Assembly (NCBI GenBank): GCA_021737545.1
Contig: JAIPDT010000011.1
Location: forward strand, 1 to 36,185
Direction of reading: 5' to 3'
Origin: Desulfobacteraceae bacterium
GTDB taxonomy: Bacteria; Desulfobacterota; Desulfobacteria; Desulfobacterales; Desulfosalsimonadaceae
DNA: 36,185 nucleotides
Shown in pieces: positions 25,901 through 33,167 of this stretch. The translations under genes were made by a program, and so were the position numbers. The notes under the pieces are model-generated. The model saw only the letters and a program-made list of their open reading frames with translations, was not told where the DNA came from and did no database searches. Each line of letters starts with the position of its first letter. The first letter of the stretch is position 1.

Positions 25901-26589
25901 TGGGAAGCTTTCTCGCCGTCTTTTTGATGATGACCCTGCTGTACCGGTCCGCCCTGTGGGGTATTTTGTGCATGGCGCCTTTAACCGTGACAATTGCCGG
26001 TATATACGGTCTTATAGGATTTATAGGCAAGGACTATGATATGCCCGTGGCAGTGCTTTCCGCGCTAAGCCTGGGGCTTGCGGTTGATTATGCCATACAT
26101 TTTCTGACCCGCAGTCGTATGATGTACCCGGATTTCGGGTCGTGGAAAAAAACCGCCGGTCCGGTGTTCGGGGAGCCGGCCAGGGCGATTACCAGAAACG
26201 CAATAGTTGTTGGTGTCGGTTTTCTGCCGCTTCTGTTTGCACCGCTGGTGCCGTACCAGACAGTTGGAATCTTTATTGCGGCTATACTTTTTCTGGCAGG
26301 GGTAAGCAGCTTGCTCATCCTGCCGGCCGCCTTGACCGTCGGCGAGGGCAAGCTTTTTCCAAGAACGCTACGGGAATGCACAATGTGCAACAGGGGTACC
26401 TGCATAATAGTAATCATAACAGGCGCCGTGCTGGTTTATATAAACGTGCAGCAGTATATCCGGATGGAATGGACCACTTTTTCGTGGATCGCCCTGCCGG
26501 TTATGGCTGTTCTGGCCGGCCTGTGCGCGTGGCATTCGCGCGGTGAAAAGGCCGTAACCGAGAGTTTTTGCGAGATTGATCAATCATAA
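22969..26589 (+). CDS. RND superfamily (MMPL-type) transporter with periplasmic GPALP repeats
   Basis: Large inner-membrane exporter of the RND/MMPL (hydrophobic substrate) type, 1206 residues. The start is ATG 22969 after GAGAGGG; the track start 18 codons earlier lies in a repeat. One helix (about 14-38) is followed by a first periplasmic domain, helices 2-6 (about 405-565, with IFIVPIAVLDDVHV), helix 7 (about 600-620), a second periplasmic domain, and helices 8-12 (from about 968, with LSLGLAVDYAIHFLTR). Two extra hydrophobic segments follow an RECTMCNRGTC stretch (about 1140-1195), which is unusual. Inside the second periplasmic domain is a low-complexity insert with three GPALPxGM-type motifs at about residues 691, 708 and 726. 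Downstream are a LolA-like protein (15 bp) and an outer-membrane barrel, so the set probably moves a lipid or other hydrophobic compound across the envelope. Confidence 0.92.
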   Translation: METGSRVGAFAFDHPRLIAAAIVGVTIILAVLAGLPSLWPHRFAPLNSLTIDTDPENMLPEDEKVRVFHDRMKEVMSLNDMIVLGVVNEKNEEHGVFNPESLEKVYALTEFARGLRWRDPDDPARRQGVVEADMIAPSMVDNVESDGAGAVRFEWLMQRPPRTQQEALEVRRKALAIPFLKGTLVSEDGRAVALYLPITDKDVSHRISTAIKEKIKNPSRLFSSEVGNFNETLKRLVDAADGHGDPLVEMLWQELSSKTRQQLIETHKKSNKWDSVLSEYESVAKSNGASADLRQQARLLLKERNSALNAFVSDINNWINKELSGNWLNPDPEIKQRLGEEGRDLVDRGKALSPVEQQRLKRLWAEAAFAGNISKSIRASLQGDEEYYITGLPVAEDTFGVQMFKQMAISAPLAMLIIFLLMWFFFRSIAIVLPAMFLALISSAATMSLLVVTGNTVHIMSSMIPIFIVPIAVLDDVHVTSEFFDRYRQSGDRRKTVKDVMNALFTPMFYTTLTTSVGFASLALAPIPPVQVFGLFVAFGVIVAWICTILLVPAYIAVLPDKVLKDFGARHVSADHESGHSTLLGRVLLSTGKGTVRWAKPIIAAAIIALVIAGWGISKIRVNDNPTNWFEPNHPIRIADRVLNDHFGGTYMAYLAFRPHDAPDIPAGETAEQVRAMQDQAGQGADQGGAGPALPGGMGKSPENSRNGPALPSGMENDSGQSGASSPSLPAGMGEKSAAPADKTESSRAARAEDTEEAEPIFKDPATIRWIGALQDYMRRELGDLVGKSNSVTDIVETVHRELLVGVERDGRAITREEAMRVPDTRGAVAQTLLQFQNSHRPQDLWHFISPDHRTAVVWLQLTSGDNRDMSAVVERVNDWLKFWAAGEKQAETMVSRNPERFTPVLNSVTRYIEKSGGDAGNLREMIADSPAEAVSPLKAQMNDLAPKYQLKHDWFGLTHINVTWQEKMVTGMLRALLGSFLAVFLMMTLLYRSALWGILCMAPLTVTIAGIYGLIGFIGKDYDMPVAVLSALSLGLAVDYAIHFLTRSRMMYPDFGSWKKTAGPVFGEPARAITRNAIVVGVGFLPLLFAPLVPYQTVGIFIAAILFLAGVSSLLILPAALTVGEGKLFPRTLRECTMCNRGTCIIVIITGAVLVYINVQQYIRMEWTTFSWIALPVMAVLAGLCAWHSRGEKAVTESFCEIDQS
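25039..25200 (+). repeat. GPALPxGM motif array within the RND protein
   Basis: Three in-frame motifs, GPALPGGMGK, GPALPSGMEN and SPSLPAGMGE, are spaced 17 and 18 codons apart in a Gly/Pro/Ser-rich insert of the second periplasmic domain. Codons differ between copies (GGACCCGCTCTTCCC versus GGGCCGGCACTGCCC), so the amino-acid motif rather than the DNA is what is conserved. Confidence 0.85.
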
Positions 26590-26604
26590 AAGGAGTAATC
26601 GATT

Positions 26605-27471
26605 ATGAAACGATATCTTTTGAGAGTCGGAATACTGGCTTCGGTTCTGGCTTTTGCGTTTGTGTTTCAACCTGCTGCCCTGGCGCAGGACGGGGGCGAA
26701 GACATTCCTTCCGTGGAAGAAATTGTGGAACGGGCAAATCGCGTGGCCTACTATCAGGGAAAAGACGGCCGTGCGGATGTGCAGATGCGTATCGTTGACT
26801 CCCAGGGCAGGGAACGCAGCAGGCGGTTTACCATCCTGCGAAGGGATAAAGCTCCGCCGGAGCAAAGGGCCGAAGAGGCCGGCGCGGACCGGTATACCGG
26901 AGATCAGAAGTTCTACGTTTATTTCAAGGGCCCGGCTGACGTACGCAATACCGTATTCATGGTCTGGAAGCACGTGGACGAGGATACGGACGACGATCGG
27001 TGGCTTTATTTGCCGGCCCTGGATCTGGTAAAGCGCATTGCCGCCTCTGACAAGCGTTCAAGCTTTGTTGGGTCGCATTTTTTCTATGAAGACGTATCAG
27101 GCAGAAATCCGGAGCTTGATGAGCACGAGCTTGCAGACGTCACGGAGAACTATTTCATTCTCAACAACACCCCGAAGAAACCCGGGCAGGTGGAATTTTC
27201 CCGCTACAGGATGTGGATTCACCGGGATACTTACCTGCCGGTCCAGACCGAGTACTATGACGATCAGGGCGAGGCTTACAGGCGCTATACAGTGGAAAAT
27301 GTTTCCAGGCTCCAGGATTATCTTACGGTGATGAGATCCAGGATGGAGGATTTGAGAAGCGGGGGGCATACCATAATAGAATACAGTGATGTTGAATATG
27401 ATGTAGGGATTCCGGAAGACATTTTTACGGAAAGATACCTGCGGAATCCGCCCATGAATTATATCGAGTAA
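26605..27471 (+). CDS. LolA-like outer-membrane lipoprotein-sorting family protein
   Basis: Predicted periplasmic carrier of 288 residues. A signal peptide is clear (MKRYLLRVGILASVLAFAFVFQPAALA, cleavage before QDGG). The mature part matches the LolA_like family often encoded with MMPL/RND pumps: RADVQMRIVDSQGRERSRRF, WLYLPALDLVKRIAASDKRSSFVGSHFFYEDVSGR, YRMWIHRDTYLPVQTEYYD, and the ending SDVEYDVGIPEDIFTERYLRNPP. The fold is an open beta-barrel that can hold an acyl chain, so it may ferry hydrophobic cargo between the pump and the outer membrane. It lacks the GPALP motif carried by both neighbours. Strong AAAGGAG site; 15 bp after the RND gene and 18 bp before the barrel gene, so a tight operon. 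Confidence 0.9.
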   Translation: MKRYLLRVGILASVLAFAFVFQPAALAQDGGEDIPSVEEIVERANRVAYYQGKDGRADVQMRIVDSQGRERSRRFTILRRDKAPPEQRAEEAGADRYTGDQKFYVYFKGPADVRNTVFMVWKHVDEDTDDDRWLYLPALDLVKRIAASDKRSSFVGSHFFYEDVSGRNPELDEHELADVTENYFILNNTPKKPGQVEFSRYRMWIHRDTYLPVQTEYYDDQGEAYRRYTVENVSRLQDYLTVMRSRMEDLRSGGHTIIEYSDVEYDVGIPEDIFTERYLRNPPMNYIE

Positions 27472-27489
27472 AAAAGCGGGGGAAAAGCC

Positions 27490-29010
27490 GTGTTCAAGAC
27501 ACTAAGGAAGCAGCAGCACCGAGCAGCGGCAGCCGCGATATTTTTTATAATCCTTTTTGCCTCGTCAATGGCCGCGGCACAAGGTCCGGCCCTGCCCGAT
27601 GGACTCGGGGAGAAAAAGCAGCAGGACCAGGAGACTGGGCCGGCCCTGCCTTCGGGGATAGACAGCGGAGGTGAAAAGCAGGAGTCTTCCGGGCCCGGCC
27701 TGCCTTCAGGCCTTGGAGAGGATCAGGGCGTCCCGGAGCCGGGAGATGACGATAGCCTGGCGGGGGTTCGGGAGCCCATGAAATGGCGTATGCCGAAAAG
27801 CGTCAAAGGATATGCAGAGATCCGCGGAGGGATGCGCATACATGATGACCCTGTTCATGACGATGCATCTTTGGCTGAGGCCAGGCTTCAGCTTTCCTGG
27901 GACAAAAGAATCGCTGAATATCTGCCGAGGGGGCGTTTTAAAGCCACCGGTGATTTGATTTTCGATGCCACTGTAAGCGACCATGATGACGCCGACATAG
28001 AAGAGGGGACAGGGCTTTTCGATCTGCGCGAGTTCAGTGTATCTTTTACCCCGCTTGATTTTGTCGACATCAGGGCGGGACGCCAGATCCTGACATGGGG
28101 TACCGGTAACCTTGTTTTTTTAAACGACATGTTTCCAAAGGATTATCAGTCGTTTTTCCTGGGTCGGGATCTTGAGTATTTAAAGGCGCCTTCTGATGCA
28201 ATAAGGGCGTCTTTTTATACGGATATCGTAAACCTGGAAATCATTTATACCCCGCGTTTTGATTCTGATCGCTTTGTTGACGGCTCCCGCCTGTCTTTTT
28301 ATGATCCCGCCTCCCAAACCATGCGCGGCGAGGATAACCCCATGGATGTAAGGCTGCCGGATGACTGGTTCGGAGATGATGAAATCGCGATGCGCGTCTA
28401 TCGCAATATGGAAGGCTATGAACTGGCCGCATATGGTTACCAGGGCTTCTGGAAAAGTCCGGCCGGGAGCGATTCTGTCACCGGAGAGCGCATTTTCCCG
28501 GAACTGTCTGTATTGGGAGCAAGCATCCGGGGAACCCTGGGGGAAGGCATCGCCAATGCAGAGTTTGCCTGGTATGACAGCAGGGATGACAGGGAAGGCG
28601 ACGATCCGTTTGTGGAAAACAGCCAGTGGCGGTTTCTGGCAGGGTATGAACAGGAGCTTGTAACGAATTTTACTATGGGGGTGCAGTATTACGTGGAATA
28701 CATGATAGATCACGATGCCTACAAAGACAACCTCCCTGCCGGGTTTCCAGCCAGAGACAGGGCAAGGCAGTGGCTGACCCTGGATCTGACTCAGACCTTA
28801 ATGGCCCAGGATCAACTGGTGCTCAGCCTGTTTACCTTTTATTCGCTGGATGAAAATGATTTTTATCTCCGGCCCGGAGTTGATTATGAATTTACAGACG
28901 AGTGGAAGTTCCGGGCCGGGGCAAACATATTCACAGGCAACCGCACCGATTTTTTCGGCAGATTCGAAGAAAGCAGCAATGTGTATGCAGCGGTGCGATA
29001 CAGTTTTTAA
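27490..29010 (+). CDS. Outer-membrane beta-barrel protein with N-terminal GPALP repeats
   Basis: The 506-residue product has a signal peptide (about residues 1-30, ending SMAAA/Q). The mature protein then opens with three motifs, GPALPDGLGE (residue 32), GPALPSGIDS (50) and GPGLPSGLGE (68), exactly 18 residues apart. From about residue 95 onward it shows alternating beta strands (RGRFKATGDLIFDATVSD, FTPLDFVDIRAGRQILTWGTGN) and ends in VYAAVRYSF with a terminal Phe, the outer-membrane barrel signature. It resembles DUF1302/alginate-export-type barrels, though the exact family is uncertain. The start is GTG 27490, preceded by a GGGGGAAAA stretch. It probably provides the outer-membrane step of the RND/LolA-like module. 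Confidence 0.85.
   Translation: MFKTLRKQQHRAAAAAIFFIILFASSMAAAQGPALPDGLGEKKQQDQETGPALPSGIDSGGEKQESSGPGLPSGLGEDQGVPEPGDDDSLAGVREPMKWRMPKSVKGYAEIRGGMRIHDDPVHDDASLAEARLQLSWDKRIAEYLPRGRFKATGDLIFDATVSDHDDADIEEGTGLFDLREFSVSFTPLDFVDIRAGRQILTWGTGNLVFLNDMFPKDYQSFFLGRDLEYLKAPSDAIRASFYTDIVNLEIIYTPRFDSDRFVDGSRLSFYDPASQTMRGEDNPMDVRLPDDWFGDDEIAMRVYRNMEGYELAAYGYQGFWKSPAGSDSVTGERIFPELSVLGASIRGTLGEGIANAEFAWYDSRDDREGDDPFVENSQWRFLAGYEQELVTNFTMGVQYYVEYMIDHDAYKDNLPAGFPARDRARQWLTLDLTQTLMAQDQLVLSLFTFYSLDENDFYLRPGVDYEFTDEWKFRAGANIFTGNRTDFFGRFEESSNVYAAVRYSF
27583..27744 (+). repeat. GPALPxGL motif array at the mature N-terminus of the barrel protein
   Basis: Three 18-codon units (GPALPDGLGEKKQQDQET, GPALPSGIDSGGEKQESS, GPGLPSGLGEDQGVPEPG) directly after the signal peptide, so they would lie in the periplasm ahead of the barrel. 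They match the motif in the RND pump of the same operon. Confidence 0.85.
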
Positions 29011-29014
29011 GATT

Positions 29015-29139
29015 GATGGCAAAGTAAAAAGTCCAATATCTGCGTTGCGCTGCATACCTTCGGAATTTCACGTACAATTAAGTACGCTGCATTCCTCGGT
29101 ATTTGCGCGCCTTGATTTTGAACTTTTTACTTTGCCATC
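29015..29139. repeat. 125-bp palindromic element with 18-bp perfect terminal inverted repeats
   Basis: GATGGCAAAGTAAAAAGT (29015-29032) is the exact reverse complement of ACTTTTTACTTTGCCATC (29122-29139), and the interior pairs imperfectly around about 29078. It lies between two convergent genes (barrel protein and decarboxylase beta subunit). The GTAAAAAGT core is shared with the ends of the element at 761-931. It has no coding capacity and looks like a MITE- or REP-like hairpin that could also terminate both transcripts. Confidence 0.75.
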
Positions 29140-29176
29140 CCGAAATTGACTTCCCTGGAATATGTTCTTTAGTTGC

Positions 29177-30304
29177 TTAGCCAAGTATCGCCAGGAAAAC
29201 CCCGGCTGCCACCGCCGAACCGATCACTCCGGCCACATTGGGCCCCATAGCGGGCATTAGCGGATTTACCTTCCCCTTGGTTCGTTTGGATACGTAATCC
29301 TGCACAACCCTTGCGGCCATGGGTACGGCAGAAACACCTGCAGCGCCGATGCATGGATTGATCCTGCGTTTTTCGGACAAAAACAGGTTGATTATCTTGG
29401 CAAAAAGTATCCCTCCTGCCGTACTGATCGAAAAGGCCACTCCGCCCATGACAAGAATGCTGATCGTGTCAGTAGTAAGAAAATGTGCTGCATCCATGGT
29501 TCCGCCGACCGCCAGCCCAAGGAAAATCGTTACTATATCGACCAGTGCGCCCCCCGCCGTTTTCCTGAGACGCTCGGTTACCCCGGATTCTCTGATAAGA
29601 TTTCCAAACATTAGCATGCCCATCAAGGGTGCGCTCGACGGAATGGCCAGAGATGCCAGAGATCCTGTGATAATAGGAAACAAAATTACCGCCCGCTGGC
29701 TTACGGGACGGGCCTGGGGCATATCAATAGCCTGCTCCTTTTTGGTGGTAAGTATCCGTAGAATGGGCGGCTGGATTATGGGAACCAGGGACATATAGCT
29801 GTAGGCGGCCACTGCAATGGGCCCCAGCAAATGAGGGGCCAGTTTGCTGGCAAGAAAAATGGAGGTAGGGCCGTCAGCGCCTCCTACAATGCCGATTGCA
29901 GCCGCTTCGTTAATGCTGAAGCCGAAGATAAAAGCCGATCCCAGGGCGGCTGTAAAAATGCCAAGCTGGGCCGCGGCGCCCAGCATAAATGTCAGGGGCC
30001 GGCTCAATAAGGGTCTGAAGTCGGTTAGCACCCCCACTCCCATAAAAATAATAGGAGGCAGCAATTCGGTCTTAATCCCGGACCTGTAGATGACATTCAT
30101 CACACCATCCGCATATGATCCCATCTCGCCGAAGGGGAGATTCGCCAGTATGGTTCCGAATCCGATCGGGATAAGCAAAAGAGGTTCATAGCCCTTTCTG
30201 ATGGCCAGAAATATGAGAATCCCGGCTATGAGGAACATTCCGAGATTTCCGATCGTCAGGTTGGCAAAACCGGAGTTGGATATGAGATGACCGAATGTTT
30301 CCAT
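29177..30304 (-). CDS. Na+-translocating decarboxylase beta subunit
   Basis: Polytopic membrane subunit of the oxaloacetate/glutaconyl/methylmalonyl-CoA decarboxylase family, which couples decarboxylation of carboxybiotin to Na+ export. The 375-residue product has about ten hydrophobic helices and the family motifs GIVGGADGPTSIFLASKLAP, YSYMSLVPIIQPPI and GNLIRESGVTERL. The ATG at 30304 is 4 nt after the alpha-subunit stop. Gene order in transcription is gamma, alpha, beta. The set may run in the decarboxylating direction to generate a sodium gradient or in reverse to make oxaloacetate or methylmalonyl-CoA; the sequence does not decide between these. Confidence 0.93.
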   Translation of the reverse strand: METFGHLISNSGFANLTIGNLGMFLIAGILIFLAIRKGYEPLLLIPIGFGTILANLPFGEMGSYADGVMNVIYRSGIKTELLPPIIFMGVGVLTDFRPLLSRPLTFMLGAAAQLGIFTAALGSAFIFGFSINEAAAIGIVGGADGPTSIFLASKLAPHLLGPIAVAAYSYMSLVPIIQPPILRILTTKKEQAIDMPQARPVSQRAVILFPIITGSLASLAIPSSAPLMGMLMFGNLIRESGVTERLRKTAGGALVDIVTIFLGLAVGGTMDAAHFLTTDTISILVMGGVAFSISTAGGILFAKIINLFLSEKRRINPCIGAAGVSAVPMAARVVQDYVSKRTKGKVNPLMPAMGPNVAGVIGSAVAAGVFLAILG

Positions 30305-30308
30305 TTGA

Positions 30309-32195
30309 TCACCCCTTTTTTGTGATGGTTATAATGGGTTTTGAAGAATTGACCTCGTCTCCGATATTTGCGTTTACTGCCGAGACAACACCCGAGACCG
30401 GAGAAATTATGTCGTGGGTGGCCTTCATGGCTTCAACCTGGGCCACTGTCTGGCCCTCTTCAACCGTATCTCCCTGTTTTACAAGAATGTCTGTCAGGTC
30501 GACTGAACCCGTAAAGTTGCAGTAGACAGGGACTTCCTCGCCTGACGTCCCGGGTTGGGAAGCCGGCTGCTCGACGTTTGCCTCGGCAGTTGCCTGGCCG
30601 GAGATCGGCTCCACTGTAACCTCGAAGGTGCGGGTTTTGCCCCCTTCTGCAACTTTGCATTTTGTTTTAATCGGCCCTGAAAGGCATTGAGGTGCTGCCG
30701 CAGAAGGAGCGGCAGAGGAGGCGGGCTTTTCTTCTGCCTTTTCTTCCCCGGAGGCTTCTTTTTTCTTGAGCGGGATGTCAATCTTTCCCTTGCCTGTGAG
30801 CAGTCGAAGGCCTTCATTTAAAGCCATTTTCTTTCCCGGAAGCATTGAGCTTACAACCAAAAAGATATTTTCTTCGGTTTGGGGCAGATTGTTTTCTTCC
30901 AGGGCTTTTTTGGCCTCCGGGATCAGATCCGGCACGGCGGCGAAAGGATCGTCACCCTCGAAAGGCGGGAGATCCAGTTGTTCGCTTGCTTTTTTCACTA
31001 CCTCCGGGTCCGGCGGGAGCGGAGGCTTCCCGTAGTAGCCAAGAACAGCGCGGCCATATCCGGCTTCAATTTTTTCCCATCTGCCGTATAATATATTGTT
31101 AAATGCCTGCACCCAGTATTGCTGACTCCCCGGAGTTACACTGGTCCATGCACCCCCAGCTTTTACCACCACCGGAAATTCGGCCAATACGTCGCTGTAA
31201 CGATCCATAAGCCCGGCTTTTACCATCATATGCACGTTGGGACCGATTGCGCCGCCCGGCATGGGGAATCCCACCACCCTTGGATCCGCGGTGGTGGTTA
31301 CCGGGCTGAATTCATAATCGCTCAAGAGGTTATTTAGCATTTCTTGGAGGGTATGCATGTTGTCCACATCAATATCCAGGCTGTATCCGGTATTTTTCAA
31401 AGCATGGGCCATGGAGCGGACATCGGGCTGGCAGGTGCCGCTGGCCAGAGGGGCTACAGACAGGTCAATGCAGTCAACACCGCCCTCTATGCCGGCCATA
31501 TACTGGCTTACGGCCATGCTGGCGGTATCGTGGGTGTGAAGCCAAAGCTCCATTTCAGGAGGCATTAATTTTCTAATGAGCCTTGCGGTCTCGTAGCAGG
31601 TCTTGGGATCGGTCGTTCCGCTGGCGTCTTTCATGCAGATACTGTCGACCCTTACATCGGATTCGAGCATCTTCCTGGCGATATCTGCATAAAACTCGGG
31701 AGTGTGTACCTTGTCGTCGTGGAAGGGCAGACCCATCATGGCCACGCATACCTGGTGGTGCATACCGGCATTCACTATTGGACGGCCGGTCTTTATCAGG
31801 TTGTCTACGTCGTTCATGTAATCAAAGTTTCGGTCGTAAGTGGTGCCGTATTTAGCCATCAGGCGGGCTTGCATGTTCAGTGTTTCAAGTGTCTGGGTGG
31901 TAAGCGTAACACCCGATATGGAGCGTGTCAGTATCTGAAGATCGGTTTCCGGGCCCACGGCATCGCGCATAGCCTGCATGGTTTCAAAAGGATTTTCATT
32001 CAGGTAAAAGAACGGAGCCTGATATCGGGCGCCGCCGCCGAATTCGAGATGGCGGATCCCCAGGTCATTTGCCGCGGTCTTCATTGCCGGGAGGTAATCG
32101 TTGAGCCGGACTTTGCCTCCAAATGCACTTTGAAGCCCATCTCTGAAGGGCATGAACTGAACTTTGATTTTTTTCTGGGTTTTTGTATAGAGCAT
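30309..32195 (-). CDS. Biotin-dependent carboxyltransferase alpha subunit (OadA-like, with biotin carrier domain)
   Basis: The 628-residue product joins an N-terminal carboxyltransferase TIM barrel, a middle conserved carboxylase domain, a Pro/Ala/Glu-rich linker (about residues 490-515) and a C-terminal biotinyl domain with VEAMKATHDI (biotin Lys about 591). Expected carboxyltransferase residues are visible: FRDGLQS at the N-terminus, the metal-binding Lys in ICMKDASG and the His pair in LWLHTHDTASM. The N-terminal motif deviates from the usual RDxHQS by having Gly-Leu before QS, suggesting a distinct subgroup of pyruvate/oxaloacetate or methylmalonyl-CoA carboxyltransferases. The substrate is unsure. 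It is translated between gamma (8 nt upstream) and beta (4 nt downstream). Confidence 0.9.
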   Translation of the reverse strand: MLYTKTQKKIKVQFMPFRDGLQSAFGGKVRLNDYLPAMKTAANDLGIRHLEFGGGARYQAPFFYLNENPFETMQAMRDAVGPETDLQILTRSISGVTLTTQTLETLNMQARLMAKYGTTYDRNFDYMNDVDNLIKTGRPIVNAGMHHQVCVAMMGLPFHDDKVHTPEFYADIARKMLESDVRVDSICMKDASGTTDPKTCYETARLIRKLMPPEMELWLHTHDTASMAVSQYMAGIEGGVDCIDLSVAPLASGTCQPDVRSMAHALKNTGYSLDIDVDNMHTLQEMLNNLLSDYEFSPVTTTADPRVVGFPMPGGAIGPNVHMMVKAGLMDRYSDVLAEFPVVVKAGGAWTSVTPGSQQYWVQAFNNILYGRWEKIEAGYGRAVLGYYGKPPLPPDPEVVKKASEQLDLPPFEGDDPFAAVPDLIPEAKKALEENNLPQTEENIFLVVSSMLPGKKMALNEGLRLLTGKGKIDIPLKKKEASGEEKAEEKPASSAAPSAAAPQCLSGPIKTKCKVAEGGKTRTFEVTVEPISGQATAEANVEQPASQPGTSGEEVPVYCNFTGSVDLTDILVKQGDTVEEGQTVAQVEAMKATHDIISPVSGVVSAVNANIGDEVNSSKPIITITKKG

Positions 32196-32203
32196 TTTGC
32201 TTC

Positions 32204-32422
32204 CTACCTCCTCTCGACTTCCTCAATCTTGGTTATTTTGGCGCCCGGATAGATGGTTGCATAGGCTGAGTGAATGGCCGCAAAGAGTGCCGGGTCCGTC
32301 TCTTCTTCCCTGTAAGGAAAACAGAGTATCAGGAGCCGCATGACTACGGCCAGAAAGATCAGCACGCAGAATACCGCCGCAAAGGACGAGATACATAGCA
32401 TCAGCAGGTCTATCTGTTCCAT
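32204..32422 (-). CDS. Sodium pump decarboxylase gamma subunit-like small membrane protein
   Basis: A 72-residue protein with one N-terminal membrane helix (about residues 8-33, CISSFAAVFCVLIFLAVVMRLL) and a short charged cytoplasmic tail ending AIHSAYATIYPGAKITKIEEVERR. This matches the OadG layout, in which the small subunit stabilises the alpha-beta complex. It is the first gene of the gamma-alpha-beta set, and the ATG has GAGGTG 6 nt upstream. It is assigned mainly from layout and operon position, since OadG sequences are weakly conserved. Confidence 0.8.
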   Translation of the reverse strand: MEQIDLLMLCISSFAAVFCVLIFLAVVMRLLILCFPYREEETDPALFAAIHSAYATIYPGAKITKIEEVERR

Positions 32423-32651
32423 TTTGACACCTCATCATTCAGTTTTTTCCGGGGGATTTTTTTAATCCGGCGGGTTATTATTTTGTCACAAGTTCCATTC
32501 ACTTTACGCCTGCTCGCCTCCACCTTCTATGAATGGTTTCATTGTTATGATCAGAAGAAACCTATTTATATGAGAGACTCGATCAATGTCAAGGAAGTTA
32601 TCGCTCTTTTCTTTTCCGGAGTTTGTAACTTTACGATCTCCCTGATCTTGT

Positions 32652-32780
32652 TTAAAGAAAATAAGAGATGTGGTAAATATATCAGCCTCCTGACACGGAG
32701 GCCGAAAATGGGCGGAAAAGAAGAGACCCTGTTTTTTCCCAGGCAGCATAAAAAAGAGATTGAACAACGGCTTTCCGTAA
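32652..32780 (+). repeat. 130-bp direct repeat, copy A
   Basis: Runs from TTTAAAGAAAATAAG to CGGCTTTCCGTAA and matches 35708-35837 in the same orientation. The best-conserved stretch is the run from GGCAGCATAAAAAAGAG through to CTTTCCGTAA, which is identical in both copies. The two copies flank vapBC, the PIN remnant and the orphan helical-repeat gene. No target-site duplication or transposase is seen. Confidence 0.8.
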
Positions 32781-32862
32781 TGCGGATCGGTCTTTTCGCC
32801 TCCGTCGTCCAGGGAGCGGACCACGGGGGCAGCGAGGTGGTCTATGCATAGAGATTTTCGTC

Positions 32863-32913
32863 TTGACTTTGGCAGCCAAGAATTTTATTTGTATACACAT
32901 AAGGAAAATGTGT
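32863..32913 (+). promoter_or_regulatory. vapBC promoter/operator region
   Basis: TTGACT (32863-32868) is a good -35 box; a weak -10 (TATTTG, 32886-32891) lies 17 bp later. Overlapping it is an inverted repeat ACACAT-N7-ATGTGT (32895-32913), 14 bp before the antitoxin start codon, placed as expected for autoregulation by a ribbon-helix-helix antitoxin. Confidence 0.5.
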
Positions 32914-32927
32914 GTAAAGGAGATATA

Positions 32928-33167
32928 ATGAATATCACGCTTTCCGCAGACGAAGAGCTTGTAAAAAAAGCACGGGAATATGCAGCCCGGCAGGGAACCA
33001 GTCTGAACCGTATGATCCGGGAGTATATGGAACAGCTCGCCAGCATATCGGCTGCTGATGAAATCGCGGAGGAATTTGCCATGCTGGCAAGACAAGAGGG
33101 GGGAGCCAGCCCGGATGGCTTTGTTTTTGACCGTGAAGCGGCGCATAAACGAAAGACGATCGCGTAA
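32928..33167 (+). CDS. vapB: VapB-type antitoxin (ribbon-helix-helix)
   Basis: The 79-residue product begins with a typical RHH strand and helices: MNITLSADEELVKKAREYAARQGTSLNRMIREYMEQL, followed by a C-terminal toxin-neutralising tail (about residues 45-79). It would bind DNA as a dimer at its own promoter and block the VapC nuclease. The start is ATG 32928, with AAAGGAGAT just upstream, not 32844, which lies before the promoter elements. Its stop codon overlaps the vapC start by one base (TAATG), so the two are coupled. A paired inverted repeat sits at the promoter. Confidence 0.9.
   Translation: MNITLSADEELVKKAREYAARQGTSLNRMIREYMEQLASISAADEIAEEFAMLARQEGGASPDGFVFDREAAHKRKTIA

Larger units (their letters stand above)
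32423..32927. other. Region between decarboxylase operon and vapBC
   Basis: About 505 bp with no gene I can support. It contains the gamma-subunit upstream region, copy A of the 130-bp direct repeat (32652-32780) and the vapBC promoter/operator region. A 122-codon TTG-start ORF (32483-32851) runs through it but has no recognisable family, and its second half is the repeat. In copy B the same frame has an in-frame stop. Confidence 0.55.

Noticed and set aside
32483-32851. 122-codon ORF on the plus strand
   Set aside because: TTG start without a ribosome binding site, no recognisable family, and its second half is a direct repeat whose other copy has an in-frame stop. Treated as intergenic repeat sequence.
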